From positions 44,080 to 108,079 of the forward strand of contig JAEDJA010000006.1 of assembly GCA_016296575.1 (NCBI GenBank): 64,000 bases of DNA. Direction: 5' to 3'. The notes below the pieces were generated by a model. It was not told the DNA's origin. It made no database searches and was given only the letters and a program-made list of their open reading frames with translations. The position numbers were made by a program, and so were the translations under genes. Source of the DNA: Treponema sp. (GTDB taxonomy: Bacteria; Spirochaetota; Spirochaetia; Treponematales; Treponemataceae). Below are positions 1 to 7,734 of the stretch, in pieces. The stretch's first letter is position 1; each line of letters opens with the position of its first letter.

Positions 1-730
1 CGTTTTTAAAGCTGTCCAGTTTCTTTTCCAGATTTTCAAGGGCAGCAAGTCGCTTTGTGTGATTAGTGATGTACCATTTTTCAGCCTTTTCAAGAAGAGC
101 TGCTCTGGACAAAGACCGTGCGTGTTCCGAATAAAACAGATCAACTTTTGCATTAAAAGAAAGGCTTTCCCACGACTCATATTTACTCTGAGGAAGGGCT
201 TCGTATTCTTCGCGGATTTCATCAAAAGTGCGGACTGGCCATCTGTCAATCTGGGCAAATTTACTTTCATCTGCCACAGGAACCGGAAAGATTTCTCCCA
301 CCATCTCATCCTTGTTTGGACGGCGGAACATGGCATCAAGAATACGGTTATTTTCATCGCAAAGAAGAATGTTGGCCGCATTGTTCCAGAGCCTGATATA
401 CATAAGAAAATTTTCTCCGGTATGCGAAAGTTCCATTCTGATTACTCGCTCAAGACCAATCTGTTCAATTTTATTGATTCGAGCCCCTTTTATACGTGAT
501 TTCAGAAGCTCCATAAATCGGAGAGGCTTTTCATTTTTGGTGATTTTACGCCTTGTCTCGTTTATGCGGGTGGAATCCTGGGCAGTACAAACCATCACCG
601 TCTTACCGCCAGTTTTATAGGTATAAAAAGCAACCTGATCAAAGGTAGGCTGAATGATATCCTGAATAAATGAACCTTCCAGATCAAGTTCTTCGAGAAT
701 TTTGTTTATTTCATTACAATTCAATGACAT
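1..730 (-). CDS. NFACT-family protein (RqcH / fibronectin-binding-protein-A-like), N-terminal part
   Basis: The gene runs off the left edge; about 243 N-terminal residues are visible, starting at the ATG at 730. The translation has the layout of an NFACT-N domain: an opening amphipathic segment with FDQVAFYTYKTGGK, then RIKGARINKIEQIGLERVIRM, then ILLCDENNRILDAMFRR, then EIFPVP. NFACT proteins bind tRNA and stalled 50S subunits in ribosome quality control (RqcH), and some were named fibronectin-binding proteins. The NFACT-R and later domains lie outside the window, so the subtype is undecided. No good Shine-Dalgarno sequence is seen; GGGGAA lies 13 nt upstream. Family membership is read from the sequence; the ribosome role is family knowledge. 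Confidence 0.8.
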   Translation of the reverse strand, partial: MSLNCNEINKILEELDLEGSFIQDIIQPTFDQVAFYTYKTGGKTVMVCTAQDSTRINETRRKITKNEKPLRFMELLKSRIKGARINKIEQIGLERVIRMELSHTGENFLMYIRLWNNAANILLCDENNRILDAMFRRPNKDEMVGEIFPVPVADESKFAQIDRWPVRTFDEIREEYEALPQSKYESWESLSFNAKVDLFYSEHARSLSRAALLEKAEKWYITNHTKRLAALENLEKKLDSFKN

Positions 731-776
731 TTTCTAATTTTTATTCCCCTGATAATTTACTAATATTTTATATTCT

Positions 777-977
777 TCAATCTTTCTCTCCGGTAAGAAG
801 TTCTATAGTTTTATTGATATCCTTATCACCAAAAGTCCAGATATTAGATTCTACGCCTTCTCCCAAGCTGTACAACTGACAACAACCAATAAATATTCTG
901 CCATCAAAAAGCGGTGTGATGAAAAACAATAAACCAGCAAATACTAAAATTGTCAGTTTTTTGATTGTTATATACAT
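777..977 (-). CDS. Small exported or membrane-anchored protein, 66 aa, unknown
   Basis: The start is supported by two overlapping Shine-Dalgarno copies (AAGGAG and AGGAG) just before the ATG at 977. The N-terminus MYITIKKLTILVFAGLLFF is a classical positively charged plus hydrophobic signal or anchor, followed by a short polar tail containing two adjacent Cys (GCC). I recognise no family. It lies upstream of, and codirectional with, the NFACT gene (47 nt gap), so cotranscription is possible. It could be the remnant of a longer exported protein; the Shine-Dalgarno sequence argues that it is translated. Confidence 0.5.
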   Translation of the reverse strand: MYITIKKLTILVFAGLLFFITPLFDGRIFIGCCQLYSLGEGVESNIWTFGDKDINKTIELLTGEKD

Positions 978-1135
978 CTCCTGTTCTCCTTAAATACAGA
1001 TTTATACAATATTTTAAGCGATTTTAATCAGTATTGCTACTTCTTTTGTGTTGCGTTTTCCATACTTATCCAGTATATTTTTTAACATAGGGGATTTTCC
1101 TTATATCCCATTCATATGATTTAAAGAGGTATTAA

Positions 1136-3562
1136 ATGCAGTACGGTTATTTTGACGATGACGCTAAAGAATACGTTATCACAAGACCTGACACACCAAC
1201 CAGCTGGTCCAACTACCTTGGTTCTACTGTTTATGGTGCTGTAATTACAAACAACGCCGGTGGATACGGTTTCTACAAATCTGGAGCCCAGGGACGTTTT
1301 CTTCGTCTTCGCTTCAACTCAATTCCAATGGATCAGCCTGGACGCTATTTTTACCTCCGGGACCAGGAAGACGGTGACTTCTGGAGTGCTTCATGGCAGC
1401 CAGTTGGAAAACCTCTTGATCAATACAAAAGTGAATGTCGTCACGGTACAGCTTACACAGTAATCACTTCTGAATACAAAGGTATTAAATCAGAAACAAA
1501 ATATTACGTTCCTCTCGGACAGAATTTTGAATACTGGAGACTTAAGGTAACTAACAATTCAGATAAGGTTCGTAAAATCCGTGCTTTCTCTTACTGTGAA
1601 TTTACAAACCAGTGGAATACAACACAGGATCAGGTAAACCTTCAGTACTCACTTTTCATTGTTAAAGGCGAAAAAGTTGCCGACAACATGCTCCGCTACT
1701 CTATCCAGGACAACCTTTACCTGCAGCACCCTGAATATGAAGTTGGTGGTGCTTATATGAGCACATGGATGTCTTTGGTTGGTGCACCAATGACTGGTTT
1801 TGATACAAGCCGCGAAGCATTTATTGGAACATACGGAAATTATGAACATCCACAGGCAGTTGTAAACGGAGGTTGTACAAACTCTGAAGCTTTTGGTGAT
1901 AACTCTTGTGGTACTGTACAGGCTGATCTTGAACTTAAACCAGGCGAAACAAAAGAAATCATGGTTATGCTTGGTATTGATGATGCCCGCGCCGTTGGAC
2001 AGAAAATCGTAGCAGAATACGGTTCATTCTCACGTGCTGATGAAGAATTCGACAAGCTTGTTAAAAACTGGCACGCAAAACTTGGAAGCTTCAAAGCTAT
2101 TACTCCAGATGAAGACATCAACCACACAGTAAACGTTTGGGGACTTTACAACTGTCTCATTACATTTGCCTGGAGCCGTGCAGCTTCTCTTGTTTACAAT
2201 GGAGAACGTGATGGTCTTGGTTATCGTGACTCAGTACAGGATATTCTTGGTGTTTCTGCCGCTATTCCAGAAGAAGCAGAAGAACGACTTGTTCGCCTTC
2301 TTTCAGGACAGTTTTCAAATGGTGGAGCACTTCCTGTAATCAACAAAGATTTCCAGCCTGGTAAACAGAAAATGATTGATGACATGGAATTCCGTTCTGA
2401 TGACTGTCAGTGGTTCTTCCATTCAGTACCATGTTACGTTGCTGAAACTGGTGATTTTGATTTCTACAATAAAGTTGTTCCTTATGCAGATAAAGGTGAA
2501 GCTACAGTTTACGGTCACCTTAAACAGGCACTTCTTTTCAACCTGGAAAGAATGGGAAAAGACGGACTTCCATGTGGACTTCTTGCCGACTGGAACGACT
2601 GTCTCAAACTTGGTTACCACGGAGAATCAATCTTCGTAACATTCCAGCTGCGTCTGGGACTTACAACTTACGCTGATATTTCAAAACGCCTTGGAAAAGA
2701 TGATGAAGCAAAATGGGCTTTGGAACAGCGTGATATTCTGGATAAAAACATCCAGAAGAAATGTTGGGACGGAAAATGGTTCATCTGGGCTGTTGGTGAA
2801 GACGGAACAGTTTATGGTACACAGACAATCGAAGAAGGACAGATTTACTTCAACACACAGGTTTGGGCTGTTATGTCTGGAGCTGCAACTCCTGAACAGC
2901 AGAAAGCTTGTCTTGAAGCCGTTAAAGAAAAGCTTGCAACTCCATACGGTCTTATGCTCTGTGCTCCTCCATTTACATACACAAGAAGCGACATCATGAG
3001 TTCTGTTGTATTCCTTCCTGGTATCAAGGAAAATGCAGGTATCTTCAACCACACACAGGGTTGGGGTGTAATTGCAGAAATCATGAACGGTAATGGTGAC
3101 CGCGCTTACGAATATCTTAAAGCCGCTCTTCCAGCAAGCTACAATGATAAGGCTGAAATCCGCCAGAGTGAACCATACGTTATTGGACAGACAACATATT
3201 CTACATACTCAAAACGACCTGGAAATACACGTACATCATGGCTTTCAGGTGCTGCAACATGGAATTACTACTCTACAACACAGTACATGCTTGGAATTCG
3301 TCCACAGTACGACGGACTTTTGCTTGATCCATGTATCAAACACGACTGGGACGGGTTCAAAGTTGAAAGACGCTGGCGTGGCATGAATCTGAAGATTGAA
3401 GTAAAAAATCCTCAGCATATCTGTAAAGGTATTGAATACGTAGAAGTTGATGGAAAACGCCTTGATGCCTGCTACATTCCAGTAGACATGCTCAAAGACG
3501 GTTCTTCAATCGTAGCCGTTATGGGAAAAGAAGCCAAAACCTCCCCGGTTGAAAGAGTTTAA
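1136..3562 (+). CDS. GH94 cellobiose phosphorylase (808 aa)
   Basis: Phosphorolyses cellobiose to glucose 1-phosphate and glucose in the cytoplasm; no signal peptide is present. Full length for GH94 (about 800 aa). The N-terminal beta-sandwich (about 1-290, opening MQYGYFDDDAKEYVITRPDTP) precedes an (alpha/alpha)6 barrel. The family active-site motif ADWNDC falls at residues 484-489, with D488 the expected general acid. Other family blocks visible are GERDGLGYRDSVQD and the C-terminal TSWLSGAATWNY. The start follows AAAGAGG 6 nt upstream. It stands alone, 224 bp before exbB. Cellobiose is the best guess; other GH94 specificities (cellodextrin, chitobiose) are less likely because the match runs end to end with cellobiose phosphorylases as I know them. 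Confidence 0.9.
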   Translation: MQYGYFDDDAKEYVITRPDTPTSWSNYLGSTVYGAVITNNAGGYGFYKSGAQGRFLRLRFNSIPMDQPGRYFYLRDQEDGDFWSASWQPVGKPLDQYKSECRHGTAYTVITSEYKGIKSETKYYVPLGQNFEYWRLKVTNNSDKVRKIRAFSYCEFTNQWNTTQDQVNLQYSLFIVKGEKVADNMLRYSIQDNLYLQHPEYEVGGAYMSTWMSLVGAPMTGFDTSREAFIGTYGNYEHPQAVVNGGCTNSEAFGDNSCGTVQADLELKPGETKEIMVMLGIDDARAVGQKIVAEYGSFSRADEEFDKLVKNWHAKLGSFKAITPDEDINHTVNVWGLYNCLITFAWSRAASLVYNGERDGLGYRDSVQDILGVSAAIPEEAEERLVRLLSGQFSNGGALPVINKDFQPGKQKMIDDMEFRSDDCQWFFHSVPCYVAETGDFDFYNKVVPYADKGEATVYGHLKQALLFNLERMGKDGLPCGLLADWNDCLKLGYHGESIFVTFQLRLGLTTYADISKRLGKDDEAKWALEQRDILDKNIQKKCWDGKWFIWAVGEDGTVYGTQTIEEGQIYFNTQVWAVMSGAATPEQQKACLEAVKEKLATPYGLMLCAPPFTYTRSDIMSSVVFLPGIKENAGIFNHTQGWGVIAEIMNGNGDRAYEYLKAALPASYNDKAEIRQSEPYVIGQTTYSTYSKRPGNTRTSWLSGAATWNYYSTTQYMLGIRPQYDGLLLDPCIKHDWDGFKVERRWRGMNLKIEVKNPQHICKGIEYVEVDGKRLDACYIPVDMLKDGSSIVAVMGKEAKTSPVERV

Positions 3563-3581
3563 TTTTTGCTTTGCAAAAATT
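3561..3581 (+). terminator. Hairpin at the stop codon of the GH94 gene
   Basis: A perfect 9-bp inverted repeat (AATTTTTGC / GCAAAAATT) with a 3-nt loop begins inside the stop codon. The stem is A/T-rich and no T-run follows, so it may act as a weak terminator or a 3'-end stabiliser rather than a strong intrinsic terminator. Confidence 0.4.
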
Positions 3582-3582
3582 A

Positions 3583-3760
3583 AAATTAACAATGAAAAGT
3601 GAATAATGAATAATAAGGTGGTTTACCCCCCCTTGAAGTTCATTATTCACTATTTTTTTATATTTATTAATTTTTAATTTTTCACTTTTAATTATTCACC
3701 ATTCACTATTCACCATTCATTATTAATTTTTCACCTTTCATTTTTTTGTAACTTCTTGTA
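3583..3760. repeat. AT-rich intergenic repeat with ATTCACY heptamers
   Basis: Most of the 224-bp gap between the GH94 gene and exbB consists of degenerate ATTCAC/GTGAAT words in both orientations. The clearest block is four tandem heptamers at 3694-3721 (ATTCACC, ATTCACT, ATTCACC, ATTCATT). The segment AAAGTGAATAATGAATAATA near 3596 is an inverted relative of the right-hand block, so the region can fold back on itself. A run of seven C sits at 3626-3632. It looks like low-complexity expansion rather than a known element. Confidence 0.55.
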
Positions 3761-3785
3761 ACCTTGTTCATTTTTTCGTAAGATA

Positions 3786-4298
3786 ATGCCTATGATAAAC
3801 TTAATTAAATCTGGTGGAGTTATGATGCTCCCAATTCTGGCTTGTGCTATTTATGCCACTTATGTAATTATTGAACGCTGTATTTTCTTTTACCTTACCA
3901 GAAACGGTGATAAGATTTTTATTGACCAAATTAAAACAATCCTTTCCTCAGGTAAAAGTAAAGCTGTTATTCAAAGTCAAATCCAATCTTCCGTAAATGA
4001 CCGTATTACTCAATATGGAAAACACATCGATGCATTGGGAACTGTCTCTGGAATTTCTACCATGCTTGGACTTTTGGGAACTGTTTTAGGAAATATTAAA
4101 GCCTTCAATATTATGGGTGCAAGCCTTACTGTTGATGCTCTGGCACTGGCTGGAGGAATCGGTACTGCACTTATTACAACTGTTGCCGGACTTTGTGTTT
4201 GTATTCCAGGAACAATATTCCACAACTGGTTCCAGACTCTTATTGAACGCCGCATTACACGCATGGAATGTGACATCAATTCTCTCCTTGCTGAATAA
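3786..4298 (+). CDS. exbB: ExbB/TolQ-type proton channel subunit
   Basis: Inner-membrane MotA/TolQ/ExbB-family protein, 170 aa, a little short for the family. Three hydrophobic segments are visible: about 8-30, about 80-105 (LGTVSGISTMLGLLGTVLG, the conserved TolQ/ExbB block) and about 118-142 (LALAGGIGTALITTVAGLCV). It is expected to form the proton channel that powers TonB. It is followed by exbD (11 nt gap) and tonB, a complete energising module. The start is uncertain: no Shine-Dalgarno sequence is seen, and the second in-frame ATG (3792) fits a leaderless start, with TTGTAA, a 17-nt gap and TAAGAT upstream. Confidence 0.88.
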   Translation: MPMINLIKSGGVMMLPILACAIYATYVIIERCIFFYLTRNGDKIFIDQIKTILSSGKSKAVIQSQIQSSVNDRITQYGKHIDALGTVSGISTMLGLLGTVLGNIKAFNIMGASLTVDALALAGGIGTALITTVAGLCVCIPGTIFHNWFQTLIERRITRMECDINSLLAE

Positions 4299-4309
4299 GG
4301 GACTTTCTT

Positions 4310-4738
4310 ATGCAGATAAAATATAATCGCAAGAAAAAACAGATTCACAACGATCTTACACCAATGATCGACATTATTTTCCAGTTGATTCTGTTTTTTA
4401 TGGCAGCCTCTACTCTGGCAAAAACCCAAAGTATTAAGGTTAAACTTCCTGAAACTACTACCTCCATAAGCACTTCCACCGAGAACAAGATGATCCACAT
4501 CACCATTGATGAAGACGGATCTATTTATCTTGATGATGATTTGATTTCTATAATTCAGTTAAAAGAAGGCAAAGTTTTTGATAATTACGTTCGTGACTCA
4601 AATGGTGAAATGATGGCTGTAAATCTTGAAGCTCACCAGAATGTTGATTATGGAACAGTCATTACAGTTATGGATGCCCTTAGAAAGAATGGATACACGA
4701 ATATCAATTTAAGAACAGAACTAAACACTGCAAAATAA
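4310..4738 (+). CDS. exbD: ExbD/TolR-type biopolymer transport protein
   Basis: 142 aa with the typical ExbD plan: a short basic cytoplasmic N-terminus, one transmembrane helix with the conserved LTPMIDIIFQLILFFM motif, and a periplasmic domain. D21 in the helix matches the proton-carrying Asp of ExbD/TolR. AAGGGA precedes the ATG. It works with the upstream exbB and the downstream tonB, which starts one base after its stop codon, so the three are surely one operon. Confidence 0.93.
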   Translation: MQIKYNRKKKQIHNDLTPMIDIIFQLILFFMAASTLAKTQSIKVKLPETTTSISTSTENKMIHITIDEDGSIYLDDDLISIIQLKEGKVFDNYVRDSNGEMMAVNLEAHQNVDYGTVITVMDALRKNGYTNINLRTELNTAK

Positions 4739-4739
4739 A

Positions 4740-5543
4740 ATGAAAAATCCTCATTCTATTTCAAAAACATCAAATATCTCTTCTATTTTGGCAACGGTTC
4801 TTGTTTGGGTACTTGTTTTCCTGCTTTTTTGGAATAAAACCTTTACTGGAGCAGGACTTACTTTGAATGAAAACGTTCTTTCCTTAAATATGGAATTAGT
4901 TCGTGGAGAAGAAGGACAAAATACCAATACAAAAGAAATTCAGCAGGAAAAAATTGAAAACCATGAACCTACACCTGCTCCAAAAATTGAGTCCACTCCT
5001 CAAATCGAGCCACCACAAAAAACTGAGGTAAAACAGGATACTCTTCCAAAAACTGAGCCTGCACCACAAAAAGAATGGAAGCTTGCAAAAAGTGTTGATG
5101 ACAGTCTTGGTGATTTATGGTCTTATGATTTTGAAACTGTAACTGAATCTACGGAAGGTATTTTTGATGAAGATTACAGTTCCAAATCCGGAAGTGAGAA
5201 CGCACAGATTAACGAAAGCAATGGATCTTCCAATGCTGCCTCTGGAAATAACGGAAATGGTCTTGAAATCAGGCTTAAGGATGTAAAAGAAAGAATCTTG
5301 CTTGAACCTTCTGAACCTGTAATCACTTTATCCAGAAATTCCAGTACCCTTCTTACAGAAAGCATTAAGGTACATCTTGTTTGTAAGATTGTAAAATCTG
5401 GCACAGTTACGGAAGTAAGTTTTAATCCTGCCAATGTACTTCCAAACAGTGTTATGCGAGAAATTAAAGAAAGCCTTCTTAGCTGGAAATTCAATGAAGC
5501 AGATTCACAGACTGTTACATTCGAACTTGAAATAGAGCCATAA
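4740..5543 (+). CDS. tonB: TonB-like energy transducer
   Basis: 267 aa. An N-terminal single transmembrane helix (about 14-35) is followed by a Pro/Lys/Glu-rich spacer (about 60-120, repeated KTEP/PKIE words) and a C-terminal domain with the TonB-like end (VSFNPANVLPNSVMREIKES). The protein should span the periplasm and couple ExbB-ExbD energy to outer-membrane receptors. No TonB-dependent receptor is encoded in this window, so its substrate cannot be told. A Ser/Asn/Gly-rich linker at about 155-175 separates spacer and C-terminal domain. TonB is inferred from operon position and architecture; the C-terminal domain is divergent. Confidence 0.8.
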   Translation: MKNPHSISKTSNISSILATVLVWVLVFLLFWNKTFTGAGLTLNENVLSLNMELVRGEEGQNTNTKEIQQEKIENHEPTPAPKIESTPQIEPPQKTEVKQDTLPKTEPAPQKEWKLAKSVDDSLGDLWSYDFETVTESTEGIFDEDYSSKSGSENAQINESNGSSNAASGNNGNGLEIRLKDVKERILLEPSEPVITLSRNSSTLLTESIKVHLVCKIVKSGTVTEVSFNPANVLPNSVMREIKESLLSWKFNEADSQTVTFELEIEP

Positions 5544-5593
5544 ACCTCAATCAAAAACAAATTATTTTAAATGAAACTCTGTTTTAAAGAAAA

Positions 5594-5637
5594 AAAACTG
5601 CCCGTTTTTGAAATAATATTCATTAACAGGCAGTTTT
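5594..5637. terminator. Bidirectional terminator between tonB and the ABC permease gene
   Basis: Inverted repeat AAAACTGCC / GGCAGTTTT, extendable inward with one mismatch (GTT/AAC), followed by TTTT on the plus strand and preceded by a run of seven A, which gives T7 on the minus strand. It sits in the convergent gap after tonB and after the minus-strand permease gene, where a two-way terminator is expected. Confidence 0.75.
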
Positions 5638-5661
5638 ATAATATGGTAATTAAAATGAAGA

Positions 5662-6633
5662 CTACTCTTTTACACCACCAATTGCGATACCAGAAACAAA
5701 GTATTTCTGGAGGAATGGGTAAACAATCAGAATTGGAATTGTTGCAACCATTGTAATTGCAGAACGAATACTAATTGGAGTAATCTGTGCAGCCACTGAT
5801 CCTGAAGCAGCAGCAAGAGCTTTAGAACCAGCATCTGCTGCAGAGTTAGAAGAGTTCATAGCAGAATTCAAGTATTCCATAAGCTTATACTGCAATGAGT
5901 GAAGATGCTGTTTTCCTGAACAATACAGATAAGTATCAAACCAGGCAGACCATGCACCAACAGCTACGAACAAAGCTACCATAGCAATTGAAGGTACGAT
6001 CAAAGGCATAATGATTTTACGGTAGATTAAAAATTCATTTGCACCGTCAATACGTGCTGATTCAATGAAAGAATCAGACAAACCTGAAATGTAAGTTCTT
6101 ACCAGGATAAAGTTGAATACTTCTACAAGACAAGGAATGATATATACAGAGTATTTACCAAGAAGCCCCAGTTTGCGGATAAGCATATATCCAGGAATAA
6201 GACCAGCATTTACGTACATAGAAATTACAAGAACAGTTGTAAATACTTTTCTAAGAACAAATTCTTTACGGCTCAAAGCGTAAGCAAGAACTGTTGTACA
6301 GAAAATATTCAAAACTGTCTGAATAATAGTACGTGAAACAGAAACACGGAATGCCTTTGGAATAGCATTTGTTCTGAACAATATTTCGTAGTTGTGCCAT
6401 GTGAAAACACGTGGCCAGAGTTTAACGCCCCCACGAAGTGAGTCCAAACCTTCGTTTACAGAAAGAACAGCTGTGTTCCAGAAAGGATAAACTGTAACAA
6501 CAACTACAAATGCCAATGTAAGATAAATGATTATGTCGAAAATCCAGTCTTCAAGAGTGCGTTTTCCGAAAGATTTTCTTACATATACACCTTCGCTTTT
6601 ATTTTTCTTAATTTTCTTAGCTTTTTCTGACAT
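5662..6633 (-). CDS. CUT1-type sugar ABC transporter permease (LplC/YtcP-like)
   Basis: 323 aa inner-membrane permease with about six transmembrane segments. The EAA loop that contacts the ATPase is ESARIDGANEFLIYRKIIMP. It resembles the LplC/YtcP half of oligosaccharide importers of Firmicutes and spirochaetes. The N-terminus is unusually basic (MSEKAKKIKKNKSEGVYVRK). Its ATG overlaps the stop codon of the upstream permease gene (TAATG), and GAGAGG precedes it. No ATPase gene is nearby; a shared MsmK-like ATPase encoded elsewhere is likely. Confidence 0.9.
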   Translation of the reverse strand: MSEKAKKIKKNKSEGVYVRKSFGKRTLEDWIFDIIIYLTLAFVVVVTVYPFWNTAVLSVNEGLDSLRGGVKLWPRVFTWHNYEILFRTNAIPKAFRVSVSRTIIQTVLNIFCTTVLAYALSRKEFVLRKVFTTVLVISMYVNAGLIPGYMLIRKLGLLGKYSVYIIPCLVEVFNFILVRTYISGLSDSFIESARIDGANEFLIYRKIIMPLIVPSIAMVALFVAVGAWSAWFDTYLYCSGKQHLHSLQYKLMEYLNSAMNSSNSAADAGSKALAAASGSVAAQITPISIRSAITMVATIPILIVYPFLQKYFVSGIAIGGVKE

Positions 6634-7601
6634 TATACTAACCTCTCTTCACCAAACTTCTTAGCAAGACCATTAGCCAAAAGAAGAAGAATGATATTAA
6701 CAGCATTTTTGAAAATACCTGCAGCTGTAGCAAGGGAGAAGTTGAACTGCTGGAAACCATATTTCAATACGTAAATATCGATAGTATTTGCAACGTCATA
6801 AATCATAGCATTGCGCAGGAAGAATGGCATTTCAAAGTTCGAATCCAAAATATGTCCGGCAGACATAATCATCATAATGATAATTGTTGGACGAATACCA
6901 GGTAGTGTAATGTGCCAAATTTTGCGGAGACGTCCACAACCGTCAATTTCGGCAGCTTCATAAAGACATGGGTCAACAGAAGTCATGGCACCAAGGTAAA
7001 CGATTGTGTTCCAACCTACTTCCTTCCAAACATAAGTCCAACCGATAATATGCCAGAAGTACTTAGGAACAGAAAGAAACAGGATAGGTTTATCTATAAA
7101 TCCCAGAGCCATAAGCACGTCGTTCAAAATACCATCTTCGGTAGAAAGAACCTGTGCTACAAGGCTGGTTACAATAATCCAAGACAAGAAATGTGGCAGA
7201 TAAGAAAGAGTCTGAACAAGGCGTTTAATTGCAACGTTCTTAACTTCATTCATAAATACAGCCAGAATGATAGCAGTAATATATCCAAGAGCTGTAGAAA
7301 TAAGGCTCATACAGATAGTATTACGAAGACAAAGAAAGAATTCTTTATCACTGAAAAGTTTTTTAAACCACTTCAATCCACCCCAAACAAACTGTGGTTT
7401 TGCAGGCCGATAAAAATCGTGAAAAGCCATGCTCCATCCAGAAAGAGGAACATACTTAAAAAGAATAATATAAAGTACAAAAGGAAGAGACATTAAAACA
7501 AGCATTTTCTGGGAAGAAAGAGTTTTCCAGAAGCCTTTCTTATTGCTGGCTATTGCTGTTTCAGGCAACTTCTCCTTTTTTAAAGTCTTCTTTAATTCCA
7601 T
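6633..7601 (-). CDS. CUT1-type sugar ABC transporter permease (LplB/YteP-like)
   Basis: 322 aa, six predicted transmembrane helices, with EAA motif EAAEIDGCGRLRKIWHITLP. It pairs with the downstream permease to form the channel. AGGAA lies ahead of the ATG at 7601. It is separated from the upstream solute-binding-protein gene by a hairpin, the usual arrangement that lowers permease expression relative to binding protein. Length and N-terminus (a helix after about 30 polar residues) are normal for LplB-type permeases. Confidence 0.9.
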   Translation of the reverse strand: MELKKTLKKEKLPETAIASNKKGFWKTLSSQKMLVLMSLPFVLYIILFKYVPLSGWSMAFHDFYRPAKPQFVWGGLKWFKKLFSDKEFFLCLRNTICMSLISTALGYITAIILAVFMNEVKNVAIKRLVQTLSYLPHFLSWIIVTSLVAQVLSTEDGILNDVLMALGFIDKPILFLSVPKYFWHIIGWTYVWKEVGWNTIVYLGAMTSVDPCLYEAAEIDGCGRLRKIWHITLPGIRPTIIIMMIMSAGHILDSNFEMPFFLRNAMIYDVANTIDIYVLKYGFQQFNFSLATAAGIFKNAVNIILLLLANGLAKKFGEERLV

Positions 7602-7658
7602 ATTTTTTTCCTAATTGAATTAAATTTGCTACTATTTTTAAATTCAGATTATACAAGA

Positions 7659-7700
7659 AGAAGCACGCCCCAACGCTTAAACACGCCAGACCGTGCTTCT
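7659..7700 (-). terminator. Intra-operon hairpin between binding-protein and permease genes
   Basis: Perfect 9-bp inverted repeat AGAAGCACG / CGTGCTTCT with a 24-nt loop, read on the minus strand just after the solute-binding-protein stop codon. Only a pyrimidine-rich tail follows, not a T-run. It probably acts as a partial terminator or 3' stabiliser that sets the binding-protein to permease ratio. Confidence 0.6.
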
Positions 7701-7734
7701 CAAATTAAAGTTTCATTTTAGAAAGATCTAAAGC

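Noticed and set aside
59..620. Plus-strand open frames at the left edge
   Set aside because: They lie antisense to the NFACT coding frame, which is unbroken for 243 codons and has family motifs.
4010..4498. Long minus-strand open frame over exbB/exbD
   Set aside because: It is antisense to a clear exbB-exbD pair, has no family pattern and no Shine-Dalgarno sequence.
7646..7656. TATAAT word before the permease genes, read as an internal promoter
   Set aside because: No -35 hexamer at a sensible distance; the hairpin between the genes explains the gap better.
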